DNA of 64,000 bases from Pyrinomonadaceae bacterium (GTDB lineage: Bacteria > Acidobacteriota > Blastocatellia > Pyrinomonadales > Pyrinomonadaceae). This document shows, in pieces, positions 9,338 through 18,398 of this stretch; the first letter of the stretch is position 1; each line of letters opens with the position of its first letter. The notes beneath the pieces were generated by a model. The model was given only the letters and a program-made list of their open reading frames with translations. It did not search any database and had not been told where the DNA came from. The DNA is taken from NCBI GenBank assembly GCA_014380365.1, contig JACMJZ010000032.1, positions 251,639-315,638 on the forward strand. The letters are read 5' to 3'. The position numbers were made by a program, and so were the translations under genes.

Positions 9338-9470
9338 GACCCACACAACGTCGCTGTTCATCAATCACCGGCAAGACTGAGATTTGCGACGGGCGATTCT
9401 CCATCAACTGGAGTGCATCACCGAGGGCCAGCTTCCGCTCATCGCAATCGTGGGTGACCAGCGGTCGACC
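9338..9470 (-). pseudogene. Rearranged remnant of kdsD
   Basis: On the minus strand, about 9338-9420 encodes LQLMENRPSQISVLPVIDEQ then RRCVG, nearly the same as the end of the second CBS domain of the intact kdsD (3264-3345). Next to it (9414-9430) is a match to the kdsD bases coding LALGDA, and 9430-9460 reads PLIAIVG on the opposite strand, which also matches kdsD. So two or three pieces of the gene are joined, one inverted. The rest of the 9138-9561 interval shows nothing recognisable. The first match is strong; the inverted piece is short and less certain. Confidence 0.75.
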
Positions 9471-9561
9471 CGCGTTGTAGGGTCCTTATTAAAAACACGC
9501 CAGAGATCTGCAGATATTTCAATTCACGATGATGATTGATGAGTCGAATCCTTTATGCGGT

Positions 9562-10536
9562 TCAGAAAAGCAAATCTTTCACGGCGCTGCGGAAGCCGTT
9601 CGAATAAAGATGATAACGTCGAGACAGAAGTTCCGCGGCTACTAAGCGTACGCGACCAAGTCTTCCTTCCGGCAGACTAGCGCGCGCCCGCAGATGCTGG
9701 AGCCTGGCGTCGAGCCCTGAGATAGCGTCCACGCTTTCATAGACGCCGCTGTAGTCAGCCAGACGCTGCCTGGCTTCGGCGCCCACTTGGATCATCTCGG
9801 TGTAGGAGGTCTTGCGTTGCATCGCTTCGATCACGCCCGCCTCGGCCTCAACCCGCTCTTTCGCGCCGACTTGCTGCGCGCTGTGCTGCCTATATCTGAT
9901 CAGCGGCGTTGCGAAGGGAAAGACTTGGGAAACAGCCGCGACCAGCAGGGCTATCCAGGCATCGTGAATGACCGGCAGGTCGTTCGGGATGGGCAGTACC
10001 AATTCCTTGAAACGCCCCCGAAAAGCCATGGTGGCGCCAGTCACGGTCGAGCCCTGCAGTAGTGCGTCGACGGCCCTCTGGCTGCGTAAGCTCCGGAGTT
10101 CGGCGTTTCGAATACTTAATTTTTCCCACAGAGTGTAGCCGGCGGAACGCGCGCTCTCATCAATTACCTCAGCGTCGGAGAAGATGAGACCAACACTCGG
10201 GACACTAGCGAATTTGGTTTCGAGCGCCGAGAGCTTTTCAGGAAGCCACACGTCGTCCTGATCGCAGAGCGCTATCATGTCCCCCGTGCACTGGCGAATG
10301 GCGCACTCGAAGTTTTTTGTCGAACCCAGATTTCGCTCGTTAAAATGAAGGTGAACCGGAAAAGGCGCCGAGGCAGCGAAGTCCGTGAGAATCGCGCGCG
10401 TGTCGTCTGTGGACGCATCATCACAAATAACGAGTTCATCCGGCAGGCGCGACTGCGTGGAAATGCTATCGAGCTGCTCCGAGAGGTGGCGCGCGCCGTT
10501 GTAGGTGCACATTGCAATCGAGAAGGTGTTAGCCAT
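9562..10536 (-). CDS. Glycosyltransferase family 2
   Basis: 324 residues. The N-terminal GT-A domain starts FSIAMCTYNGARHLSEQLDS, has VICDDASTDDTRAI, and shows the DxD-like LCDQDDVWLPEKL near residue 95, all typical of rhamnosyl/galactosyl transferases of family 2. The C-terminal third is helical and less conserved. No membrane segments. It would add one sugar from a nucleotide donor to the growing chain on the cytoplasmic side. The donor cannot be told from sequence. Upstream is a 320-base repeat-bearing gap. Confidence 0.9.
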   Translation of the reverse strand: MANTFSIAMCTYNGARHLSEQLDSISTQSRLPDELVICDDASTDDTRAILTDFAASAPFPVHLHFNERNLGSTKNFECAIRQCTGDMIALCDQDDVWLPEKLSALETKFASVPSVGLIFSDAEVIDESARSAGYTLWEKLSIRNAELRSLRSQRAVDALLQGSTVTGATMAFRGRFKELVLPIPNDLPVIHDAWIALLVAAVSQVFPFATPLIRYRQHSAQQVGAKERVEAEAGVIEAMQRKTSYTEMIQVGAEARQRLADYSGVYESVDAISGLDARLQHLRARASLPEGRLGRVRLVAAELLSRRYHLYSNGFRSAVKDLLF

Positions 10537-10600
10537 TGCCGTCCGGGCCGGGAAAGGTTTTCGTACAGCTTAGAGGCGTGTCAGAAAAGCGGTGGCACCC

Positions 10601-10790
10601 CTGAAGAGTCTGTCGGAACAGAGCCGCGTAGCGGCGAAATGTTTATGGTAACGAGAGGTCAGTGTCGTATTCCAAGCTCCATAGGAGCGAAACCGCCGTT
10701 CTGTCGCCCATAAATGGGCTAGGGTTTTGACGGACTCTTATCTATAAACATTCCGTCCCTCCGGGACTTTGGTCGGACAGACTCTTTGAG
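10601..10790. repeat. About 190-base inverted-repeat element
   Basis: The outer arms GAAGAGTCTGTCGGAAC (left) and TCGGACAGACTCTTTGAG (right) are near inverse copies. Inside them AATGTTTATGG and CTATAAACATT form a second nested inverted pair. GC-rich palindromes (GCCGCGTAGCGGC; CCCTCCGGGA) lie next to the inner arms. There is no open frame. The layout resembles a small non-autonomous mobile element or a composite dispersed repeat. It fills most of the gap 10537-10856. Confidence 0.6.
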
Positions 10791-10856
10791 ACTGTTCACG
10801 AGGAAGATTCAAACGTGGACTCTAAACGCCAGCAGCTGGCGCGCAACTACGTAACT

Positions 10857-11852
10857 CTACCGGCCTCGCGTTGCAGAGTTCGCCTCAGATAACGCTCTGA
10901 GATCGGAATCCACCATTTCATTCACCAATCCCTCGAAATTGTGCTGCGGCTCCCATCTCAAGACGCGGCGTGCTTTGGTAGCATCTCCCAGCAGCAGATC
11001 AACTTCCGCCGGACGGTAGAATTGCTCGTCGACCTTTAGGAATTCACGGTAGTCGAGATTTAGCCTGCCGAAAGCCCGTTCGCAAAATTCTCGGACCGTG
11101 TGTGTTTCGCCAGTGGCGACGACATAGTCATCAGGTTCCGTGTGTTGCAACATGAGATGCATCCCGCGAACATAATCGGCAGCATGCCCCCAGTCGCGTT
11201 CCGCATCGAGATTGCCGAGGCGCAGCTCCGTCGCCAGGCCCAGCTTAATACGGGCCACGGTGGAAGTGATTTTGCGCGTCACAAACTCGTAGCCCCGGCG
11301 GGGCGACTCGTGGTTGAAGAGAATCCCGCTCACGCAGTACATGCCGTAAGCCTCGCGGTAATTGCGGGTTAGATCAAAACCGGCGACCTTGCTGATACCA
11401 TAGGGAGAGCGCGGGTGGAAGGGTGTGTCCTCGTTCTGCGGAGTTTGGTGCACCTTGCCAAACATTTCAGACGATCCGGCGAAATAAAAGCGGCAATCCG
11501 GCTGTAATTCACGCAGCGCGGCGAGCATGTAGTGGGTGCCGTTGATGTTTGTGTTCATCGTCGAGAAGCCATCGGCGAAGGATTCCGCGACGAAGCTCTG
11601 CGCGGCGAGGTGGTAACACTCATCGAACTCGTGCTTGGCCAAGACGTGAAAAATCGAGGGGTAACTTTCGAGGCTGGCCGGGTGAAGTATCACCCGATCG
11701 AGCAAGCGCTCCAGGCGCGTGAAGCGTCTGGTTGGATCTTCGAGAGCGACACGGCGGACCAGCCCATGAACCTCGTATCCGAGGTCGAGCAAATACTCCG
11801 CGAGATAACTTCCATCCTGTCCGGTGATGCCGGTGATAAGAGCTTTTTTCAT
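10857..11852 (-). CDS. GDP-mannose 4,6-dehydratase paralogue
   Basis: 331 residues from the ATG at 11852. It shares [39 protein letters not shown] and [16 protein letters not shown] with the gmd at 5412-6449, but differs in the substrate-facing stretch after residue 30 and in NTNINGTHYMLAAL. It is therefore a separate Gmd or a close relative acting on another GDP- or NDP-hexose. The start overlaps the rfbC stop as ATGA, so the two are probably translationally coupled. Having two divergent Gmd-type enzymes suggests a second GDP-6-deoxyhexose such as GDP-rhamnose; that is inference. Confidence 0.85.
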   Translation of the reverse strand: MKKALITGITGQDGSYLAEYLLDLGYEVHGLVRRVALEDPTRRFTRLERLLDRVILHPASLESYPSIFHVLAKHEFDECYHLAAQSFVAESFADGFSTMNTNINGTHYMLAALRELQPDCRFYFAGSSEMFGKVHQTPQNEDTPFHPRSPYGISKVAGFDLTRNYREAYGMYCVSGILFNHESPRRGYEFVTRKITSTVARIKLGLATELRLGNLDAERDWGHAADYVRGMHLMLQHTEPDDYVVATGETHTVREFCERAFGRLNLDYREFLKVDEQFYRPAEVDLLLGDATKARRVLRWEPQHNFEGLVNEMVDSDLRALSEANSATRGR

Positions 11853-12382
11853 AAGTTGAAATCCGGATACTCCTGATCTCTTTTTATAAGTGTTCTCGCG
11901 CCCACGTCCGGCCATTCGATGCTGAACGCAGGATCGTCGCCGCGGACCCCTCGGCTGCTTTCGGGAATGTAGACCTGCGAAACCATGTAAAAAACCTCCG
12001 TGTCGTCAAGCAGAGTTTGAAAGCCGTGCGCGCAATCACCCGGTACGTATAACATGAAGCGATTCTCGGCCGTCAATTCAAAGCCGATCCATTGTTTGAA
12101 CGTAGGTGAGTCGGGCCGCAAGTCGACCGCGACATCAAAAATCGCACCACGCGTACAACGTACGAACTTCGCCTGGCCATGCGGCGCAGCCTGGTAGTGC
12201 ATACCCCGCAACGTTCCGCGGTTCCGACTGTAAGAGATATTGGTTTCGACAAAGTAACTCTCCATTCCGCGCTCGGCAAACGCTTTTGCGGAGAAGGAGG
12301 GGGCAAAAAAACCTCGACCGTCTTCGTATCGATGAGGCTCAACCAAGTAGATCCCGGCGAGTTTAGTTGCACTAAAAATCAT
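11849..12382 (-). CDS. rfbC: dTDP-4-dehydrorhamnose 3,5-epimerase
   Basis: 177 residues, the usual RmlC length. It epimerises dTDP-4-keto-6-deoxyglucose at C3 and C5. Seen: VEPHRYEDGRGFFAPSFS, NISYSRNRGTLRGMHYQ (with the catalytic His in GMHYQ), KFVRCTRGAIFDVAVDLR, and YVPGDCAHGFQTL. All match classical RmlC cupins. It is the first of a coupled pair with the gmd paralogue and is far from rfbA/B/D, which lie at 28-30 kb and 51 kb. A second, more distant family member is at 51537-52031. Confidence 0.92.
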   Translation of the reverse strand: MIFSATKLAGIYLVEPHRYEDGRGFFAPSFSAKAFAERGMESYFVETNISYSRNRGTLRGMHYQAAPHGQAKFVRCTRGAIFDVAVDLRPDSPTFKQWIGFELTAENRFMLYVPGDCAHGFQTLLDDTEVFYMVSQVYIPESSRGVRGDDPAFSIEWPDVGARTLIKRDQEYPDFNL

Positions 12383-12410
12383 ATAAACTGTTTATGGAGC
12401 AAGGTTCTGA

Positions 12411-13655
12411 TCAAATGTCTCGCAAATTGTGTTTGCTCCTTACGACCGAGACCAGAGTATCGAAGAAAGCGTGCTTGCAGATATCAATGTCGAGTGACGT
12501 CTCGGCGAATCGACGTGCCGCTGCTCCCATTCTTGCTCGCTCTTCCGGTGATGAGATCAGGGTTTTAAGCGCCTCTGCCAGCAAGTTAGGGTTGTCGGGT
12601 TCGATCAGTATGCCCGTCAGGCCATTTGCGATCAACTCCGGAATCCCGCCTACTCGCGACCCAATGACAGGCTTGCCCAGAATTAAGGCTTCGCGGATCG
12701 CGTTGGGGTAAGGGTCGGGGAGCACGGACGGATGGACGATGATGTCGGCCGCCGAAAGATAAGAGAAGTCGCCGGGAGTAAACTCAACAAATCTTACACT
12801 GGATTGCCATCCATCAGGCGTAACGGCCAGGATCCGGCGCAGCTCTTCCTTCACATCTGGCTTGGCGAAACCGAGAAACAGAAGCGAGCACGGACCATTC
12901 CCGTCTAAGGCTAACTGGGCACAAGCCCGCGCTGTAACCTGCTGTCCCTTGGCCCAGGAGAGGGCTCCGATTTGCGCAATGACGAGCTGACCGGCAGGCA
13001 GCCCGAGCGATGACAATACCTGGTCCCGGCTCGCTTCGGCGGCATTGCTGCGAATTGCGGTGATGTCGTTGCCGTCGTGGAGTACCTGGATATGACCGTT
13101 GAACACCTGGGCCATTGCTGCTGAAGGAACCACGACAACGTCACTGAGTTTCTTAATCAGTCGCGCGTACCGGCGGCAGTCTGCGACAGCGGGATCGAGA
13201 AACTCTTTGACGCACCAGATGTGCGGGAGTCGCGTAGGAAAAGCGTAGGCGGCCCCAATCAGTACCACAGACGTATTTGTGATGACCACATCTGGCAAAT
13301 CTTTTCCCATGGCCTGGCGCAATATTCCTACGGGACGTCGCAGGCTCTTGATCGAGCGCCCGATGATGTCTACCCACGCGCGCATTGTACGACCGCGATA
13401 CATCGACTGGTGAAATAGTTCGTAGAAAGGTTCGAAGCAGAGATTAATGAATCTCACGTCGAGTTTGTTGTCCAGATACTCGCGCAGTAACTCAACCCTG
13501 CTAACGCCTGCCCAGGTAACGCGCACCCGTTCTGGCCCGAGGGCATTGAGAAGATTGACCCAGTCGCGATCCGCCCCCTGAATGGAAGTTGGGTTCTCGG
13601 TGTTGCTGACAATCAGCAGGTGCAGAGGTTTGGCGGAGACTCTATTGCTTGCCAT
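12411..13655 (-). CDS. Glycosyltransferase family 4
   Basis: 414 residues, GT-B fold. The C-terminal domain has QIGALSWAKGQQVTARA and the retaining-GT4 pattern HPSVLPDPYPNAIREAL, followed by GKPVIGSRVGGIPELI and LIEPDNPNLLAEAL. The N-terminal acceptor domain is less conserved. A soluble cytoplasmic enzyme, donor unknown. It is 28 bases from rfbC and 20 bases from the next GT4, in one apparent transcription unit. Confidence 0.9.
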   Translation of the reverse strand: MASNRVSAKPLHLLIVSNTENPTSIQGADRDWVNLLNALGPERVRVTWAGVSRVELLREYLDNKLDVRFINLCFEPFYELFHQSMYRGRTMRAWVDIIGRSIKSLRRPVGILRQAMGKDLPDVVITNTSVVLIGAAYAFPTRLPHIWCVKEFLDPAVADCRRYARLIKKLSDVVVVPSAAMAQVFNGHIQVLHDGNDITAIRSNAAEASRDQVLSSLGLPAGQLVIAQIGALSWAKGQQVTARACAQLALDGNGPCSLLFLGFAKPDVKEELRRILAVTPDGWQSSVRFVEFTPGDFSYLSAADIIVHPSVLPDPYPNAIREALILGKPVIGSRVGGIPELIANGLTGILIEPDNPNLLAEALKTLISSPEERARMGAAARRFAETSLDIDICKHAFFDTLVSVVRSKHNLRDI

Positions 13656-13675
13656 TCAAATCGTTTCTAACCGCA

Positions 13676-15007
13676 TCAGGCTTTGGAGATCTTCTTGTAA
13701 GCCTCGACGGTTTTCTGCGCACAGCTGGCCCAACTAAATTTTTCGGAGCGTAGTAGCCCCTTCCGGCTGAGTTCGCTACGTAAATCTGGTTTCGACAATA
13801 TGTCGAACATCGCCTGGCACAGTGAATCAGCGTCGGTTGGATTCACGAGCAACCCGGCTTCACCAACCACTTCAGGCAGCGCCGTGGTGTTGGAAGTGAT
13901 AACCGGCAACCCGCACTGCATGGCTTCCAGGGGCGTTAGCCCGAAGCCCTCATACAACGAGGGAAACACAAAAGCTGTAGCTCCGCTGTAAACAGCGCTC
14001 AAGTCTTCATTGGCTACGAAACCAGTGAAGGTTATTCTGTTCCGGAACTCGCTCGAGGTCCCGCCAGTCGCGAAGATCTCTTCATATAGCCAACCGGGAG
14101 CTCCAACGATCACCAGATTGATGTCGAGATGAGGTTGTTCCAACAATAGTCGGCAGAAGCAACGGATGAGGTGGCTAAAATTTTTGCGTGGCTGAAGCGC
14201 GCTTAACGCGAGAAAGTAGTTGCCATTCGGGATGGAATATTTTTGGCGAGCATCAGCAATCCGTTCGGCATTGCTGATGGGGCGGAAATGATCAGCCGCT
14301 GCCAGAGGAGTCACGAAAACGCGTTCAGGCAGCATGCCGCTGTAATCACAAAACTCCTGTTTGGTGAACTCCGAGATGCAGATTACCCAGTCACGTTCAT
14401 AATCTACGCTCTCAAAGATTCGTTGAAGAAAAGCTACCAGCGCCGGGGTCATGAATTCCGGGTTCTTCAAAAAGATCAAATCGTAAACCGTAAGTACGCG
14501 CGGTATATCACCAATCACTGCGCGAGAAGGCAGCTTTAAGAACGGTGAATGAAAGACATCGTAACCGCCATGCTTAAGTCCGAGCCGGGGCCGATCTATT
14601 TTCCGTACCGCGCGAGTGATGTATTGTCTGGCTCGATAATTTCCAGCGGCTTGAAAGTCGGCGTCGCCAACTCGTGATGAACTCCCGAAAGTACGGAAAT
14701 AGATTTCGGATAACCCGAAACGGCCTGACAAGGCCGGATCAAACTGGCAGCCAGCTTGCCGCGCTATATACAAAGCCGAGTTTGTGACATCAAGCAGCGG
14801 GTCTTCTCCGCTGGCTGCCACTGCTCGCAACTCAATATCATCACGCTTGCACAGTTCAAGCAGCAACTCTTCGACTGTTCGGTAAACGCCGCTTTGCCCG
14901 TCCTGATGGTTGAAGAACCCCGCGAGAAACGACACGTCATATGCAACTCTGATTCGCAAACGGCGAAACTCCCTTGTAAATTTACCAGTGCCTGATAGTT
15001 TGTCCAT
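13676..15007 (-). CDS. Glycosyltransferase family 4
   Basis: 443 residues from the ATG at 15007; a TTG at 15019 in the same frame is an alternative, and neither has a clear ribosome site. The N-terminal region has [12 protein letters not shown] and [13 protein letters not shown]; the C-terminal half has [30 protein letters not shown] and [19 protein letters not shown], the E-x7-E region of mannosyl-type GT4 enzymes. Soluble, cytoplasmic. Adjacent GT4 genes suggest that it adds the next sugar in the same glycan. Confidence 0.9.
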   Translation of the reverse strand: MDKLSGTGKFTREFRRLRIRVAYDVSFLAGFFNHQDGQSGVYRTVEELLLELCKRDDIELRAVAASGEDPLLDVTNSALYIARQAGCQFDPALSGRFGLSEIYFRTFGSSSRVGDADFQAAGNYRARQYITRAVRKIDRPRLGLKHGGYDVFHSPFLKLPSRAVIGDIPRVLTVYDLIFLKNPEFMTPALVAFLQRIFESVDYERDWVICISEFTKQEFCDYSGMLPERVFVTPLAAADHFRPISNAERIADARQKYSIPNGNYFLALSALQPRKNFSHLIRCFCRLLLEQPHLDINLVIVGAPGWLYEEIFATGGTSSEFRNRITFTGFVANEDLSAVYSGATAFVFPSLYEGFGLTPLEAMQCGLPVITSNTTALPEVVGEAGLLVNPTDADSLCQAMFDILSKPDLRSELSRKGLLRSEKFSWASCAQKTVEAYKKISKA

Positions 15008-15098
15008 GGCCCACGCCAAGCCCGAAAAAATGATTTCATCAAGGGGAGTGGCGCTTCTACCATATTGCTGATTTCAATGCTGTCCTCTTCAACGTCCC

Positions 15099-16910
15099 TT
15101 AGTTGTGTTTGCGAAAAGCAAGTGTCGCGAAGGTGTAGCGATAACCAAGAAACATGAAATCAGGGTTAGCGCACTCCCAATGCGGCACATCCACAAGAGA
15201 GCAATTTTTGATTAACGGCAGGATCCTCGAAATCAAATCTCGCTGCGTGTAGAACCGATAGTCTCCTGGGATGACGGGGTCGCCGGGCTTATACAGATCG
15301 TTATAATCACAAGTTAATACGCCAACTCCACCAGGGGCGAGCAATTCGCCGATCTGCTCTACAAAAAGCCCATCGTCTTGTACATGTTCTATCACAGAGG
15401 TGGAAAAAATTATGTCGTAGCTTGCTTTGATGGTTGAAGGCAAGTGAAAAAACTTATTCAAATCAAGACCGTTCACCTCTGGGTCGATTTCTTCTATCGC
15501 ATAACCCAGCATCTTTAAACTTGCTGACGCCGAATCATCGTAACTGCCTACGCATAAGATCCGCGGCGAGGTAAATGAGGACGCGAATTTCTTCACCGCA
15601 TCAAAGATAAACGCTTGTTGAATATTCGCTGCCGGTATTTTCGATACCATTATTTCCGGCACCAGCAAATGCAGTTGCTTAATTACGGATTTATATTGCG
15701 CCCGCGCCTGGTTATCCAATATTCGATTAAGTCTCTTTACGGCTTTGGCTCGGGGAGTTGCATCGGCTGGCATAGTTAGTGCCGCTTTTATCGCCCTAGC
15801 TGTGGCGGCCCTGTGCAGTATACGTCTTAGGAAGTTTCCTTTACTGTGATAGCGGCGCGCAAGCTTCCTATAGTCGAATTTTGCAATTTCATGGACCTTC
15901 GTTTTGTTGACACTTTTCCTGGCCTCAAATTCTCCGTCACAGTTCATATCCAAAGTCTTGTCCAGGACATTCTCATACTCGGCGCGCAGGTTATCTTCGT
16001 TCCACAGTGAATAAAGATGGGACAAGGGTTCTGTGCCGTTCTTAATTATTTCTTTTAAGCTCGAATCCTCTATGGTTATCGAAGGATATACCGACTGTAG
16101 ATGTCTAAACATTATGGACTTGGTGACTACCATCGGGCGCCTCACCGCCATCGCGTGATCGGGTGAACTGGAGATCCCCGCGACTTTTAGGTAGTCATAC
16201 AAGAAGGCGTTGATCGTATTCCCGGCCAAAAAATCTAACATCGCGTTTCGGTCGAGAAAGTCGTGAGATGCTTGTATTCTGATTCCAGGCTTTCTAATTC
16301 TGCGCTGGCACTCTTCAGCGTGGCGATGGGCAACTGCGCCGTCCGCATCGATTATGCCGTTGGAGGGAATATGAATTCGAATGATTGCTTCATCAAACTC
16401 TTCCTGCACCACATCAATTAGCCTCTGGTAACCTTTACTGCCAACAGAGAATCCAAAGGTGCCTATCGTGACTACGTCTGGCACCTTCTTTGTGTTGGTA
16501 TAAGGGAGAATCAACCTTCCGGTTTTGAATACGGCCGGATTATTTTCAATCAGCGTAGGATCACCCATGACATAGTGTTGGAAAAATCCGTCCGGCATCA
16601 TATCCGCCTCAGCCTGCGTCATTTCATGCATTAAGGCAATATTGACCTGTTTATATCGGCGCGCCATAAACGGGTTGATGAAGGTCAACGTTTGGGGATG
16701 ATAGTTGTAAAGGATCGCCTCACAATTTGATTCAGATACGTAGGAATCAAGTTCTTCAAGACTTAACACCTCAACATAATGAAACTGATATTTTTGTGAC
16801 TTACTTATTGCCTCAAGTATATTTTTCCCCCACTGATAGACCCCACACTGTTCTTCCTTATAGTTAACAAACAGAACCGGGGTTTTTTGACGTATTGATG
16901 CCGTTGACAT
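15099..16910 (-). CDS. Fusion: GT-like domain plus class I SAM methyltransferase
   Basis: 603 residues. Residues about 1-330 are homologous to the neighbour at 16947-18098 (shared CGVYQWG/CGVHEYG, YNYHPQTL/YNYYPSTL, VQEEFDEAIIR, FKTGRL, and MFRHL). A linker follows. From about 435 there is a Rossmann methyltransferase: RILCVGSYDDSASASL (motif I), FSTSVIEHVQDDGLF, and LLAPGGVGVLTCDYND. The N-terminal family is not firmly recognised; GTFGF and GSKGYQRL suggest a GT-B glycosyltransferase. AGAGGAATTATTA gives a good ribosome site. Possible role: add and then methylate a sugar. A decayed copy of the methyltransferase end lies at 19296-19535. Confidence 0.72.
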   Translation of the reverse strand: MSTASIRQKTPVLFVNYKEEQCGVYQWGKNILEAISKSQKYQFHYVEVLSLEELDSYVSESNCEAILYNYHPQTLTFINPFMARRYKQVNIALMHEMTQAEADMMPDGFFQHYVMGDPTLIENNPAVFKTGRLILPYTNTKKVPDVVTIGTFGFSVGSKGYQRLIDVVQEEFDEAIIRIHIPSNGIIDADGAVAHRHAEECQRRIRKPGIRIQASHDFLDRNAMLDFLAGNTINAFLYDYLKVAGISSSPDHAMAVRRPMVVTKSIMFRHLQSVYPSITIEDSSLKEIIKNGTEPLSHLYSLWNEDNLRAEYENVLDKTLDMNCDGEFEARKSVNKTKVHEIAKFDYRKLARRYHSKGNFLRRILHRAATARAIKAALTMPADATPRAKAVKRLNRILDNQARAQYKSVIKQLHLLVPEIMVSKIPAANIQQAFIFDAVKKFASSFTSPRILCVGSYDDSASASLKMLGYAIEEIDPEVNGLDLNKFFHLPSTIKASYDIIFSTSVIEHVQDDGLFVEQIGELLAPGGVGVLTCDYNDLYKPGDPVIPGDYRFYTQRDLISRILPLIKNCSLVDVPHWECANPDFMFLGYRYTFATLAFRKHN

Positions 16911-16946
16911 TAATAATTCCTCTTCGAGATGTGACGATAGATTCGG

Positions 16947-18098
16947 TTAATGACTGCTTAACCTGAGAGCGGATGGTTGCTGATGAGGAATCTGCAAATC
17001 GTGGTTCCGATTAACAAAAACGCGATCCAAAATGCGGTCATAATCCAGAATAAAGTTCCGCTCGTTCCATTGTTGGTGAAATCGCTCGAGTGGCGCGATG
17101 CCGTTGTCAATGATTTGCTTCAAACTTACTGTAGGTTTTAATAACCATTCCGCAGGAAATTTATTTTTTGTATGCCGTAAGTATGCGCGCCTTCTCAATC
17201 TTAAATCGATTCCCTCCATCAACGACATTCCCGGTTTTCCAGTCCGCTCGATACAAATCGGAGGATCTGTTGGCAAGGAGTTATTTGAAAGTATATGTCT
17301 GAACATAGTGCTTCTGGTAACTGCAATTGGTCTGCGCGCTGCCAGGGCGATTTCAATCGTGCTTGATATACCTCGACCTTCTAACTTGTCGTAGAAAAAT
17401 GCATTGAGCGTGTTCTGGGCCAGAAAATCTAACAATTGAGGCCTCTTCAGGAACTCATGAGTTGCAACCAGCTTGATCCCGGGTTTTATTATTAAGTCCT
17501 TGCAGCGCTTAACTACGTCTTTGACGTTGGAATCCATGAAATCACCGGATGGAACATGCAGTCTGATGATTGCCTCGTCAAATTCTTCTTGTACAGCAAT
17601 GATAAGCCGTTCGAATCCTTTACCTGCAGATGCAAAACCGAAACTTCCAATCGTCGTTATCTTAGGCAAACTGAATTCGTGAGAATACTGTGGTATCAGT
17701 CTACCAGTCTTGAAAACGATTGGATTATTGAGAACAAGCGTGGGATCTGGAGCGATATGGTAGTCAAAGAGACTGGTGTCGGCGGAATCTGCTGCCCGTT
17801 GTGTAACTTCATGCATAATTCCCAGACTCGGAATCTCGAACTTCCTCATCAGCTCTTTTTTCAGCCATGGTAGGGTGGAGGGGTAGTAGTTATAAATGAT
17901 TGCTTTCGGGGTTAGGTCCTTAACAGCGGCCGACAGCTCATTTGCATTTGAACACTCCGCATAGGTAAACAAGTACTTTGTAGATTTCTTAAGCGCTTCT
18001 GCAACGCTGATTCCGTACTCGTGCACTCCACAATGCTTTTCCTTGTGTGTGACAAATAGGATCTGGCCCAGTGGATTGCTCGGAGTGGAAACAGTCAT
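16947..18098 (-). CDS. GT-like protein, tandem paralogue of the preceding N-terminal domain
   Basis: 383 residues, ending after the GT-like part, so it lacks the methyltransferase. Conserved with 15099-16910: ILFVTHKEKHCGVHEYG, IIYNYYPSTL, IMHEVTQ, FKTGRLIPQY, TIGSFGFASAGKGFERLI, VQEEFDEAIIRLHVPSG. The GSFGF-x3-GKGFERL region resembles the donor-domain start of GT-B enzymes. No signal or membrane segment. The 36-base gap and shared strand suggest one operon and a tandem duplication. Function is inferred only. Confidence 0.65.
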   Translation of the reverse strand: MTVSTPSNPLGQILFVTHKEKHCGVHEYGISVAEALKKSTKYLFTYAECSNANELSAAVKDLTPKAIIYNYYPSTLPWLKKELMRKFEIPSLGIMHEVTQRAADSADTSLFDYHIAPDPTLVLNNPIVFKTGRLIPQYSHEFSLPKITTIGSFGFASAGKGFERLIIAVQEEFDEAIIRLHVPSGDFMDSNVKDVVKRCKDLIIKPGIKLVATHEFLKRPQLLDFLAQNTLNAFFYDKLEGRGISSTIEIALAARRPIAVTRSTMFRHILSNNSLPTDPPICIERTGKPGMSLMEGIDLRLRRRAYLRHTKNKFPAEWLLKPTVSLKQIIDNGIAPLERFHQQWNERNFILDYDRILDRVFVNRNHDLQIPHQQPSALRLSSH

Positions 18099-18398
18099 GA
18101 TGCAACGTACAGTCAGTCCTTGATGGTCTCAATAGTTGGAAGTGGGAAAATCAGCCCGATGCGTCGTTGGCTTTGCGATTCTGAAGACGTGTGGGCCGGT
18201 ATTTTTAGTTCAGCTGCCCGACCAATTCGTTGCGTTGATATCAGCAGGAATCCCGCTGCCAGATCGCGACCCTCCTAGCGGGCTCAATGCCTGGTTTTGC
18301 ACAATTCACTGAGACAGTAGTTCGTCTTGTCCATTAACGCCGCAGATGAACGCCTGGATGTAATTGTGAACATTTAACCAACAAGCAAGCCTCAGCTG
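18099..18398. other. Intergenic region holding a small C-methyltransferase scrap
   Basis: 300 bases with no open gene. The first part (18113-18162) matches the 3' end of the C-methyltransferase at 19540. The rest shows nothing recognisable. Confidence 0.6.
18113..18162 (-). pseudogene. 3'-end remnant of a sugar C-methyltransferase
   Basis: On the minus strand it reads RIGLIFPLPTIETIKD-stop, against GIGLIFPLPTIEIVKHQM-stop at the end of the intact gene at 19540-20805. Similarity ends abruptly upstream. It marks a deletion or replacement of a paralogous C-methyltransferase next to the PhyH gene. Confidence 0.7.
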
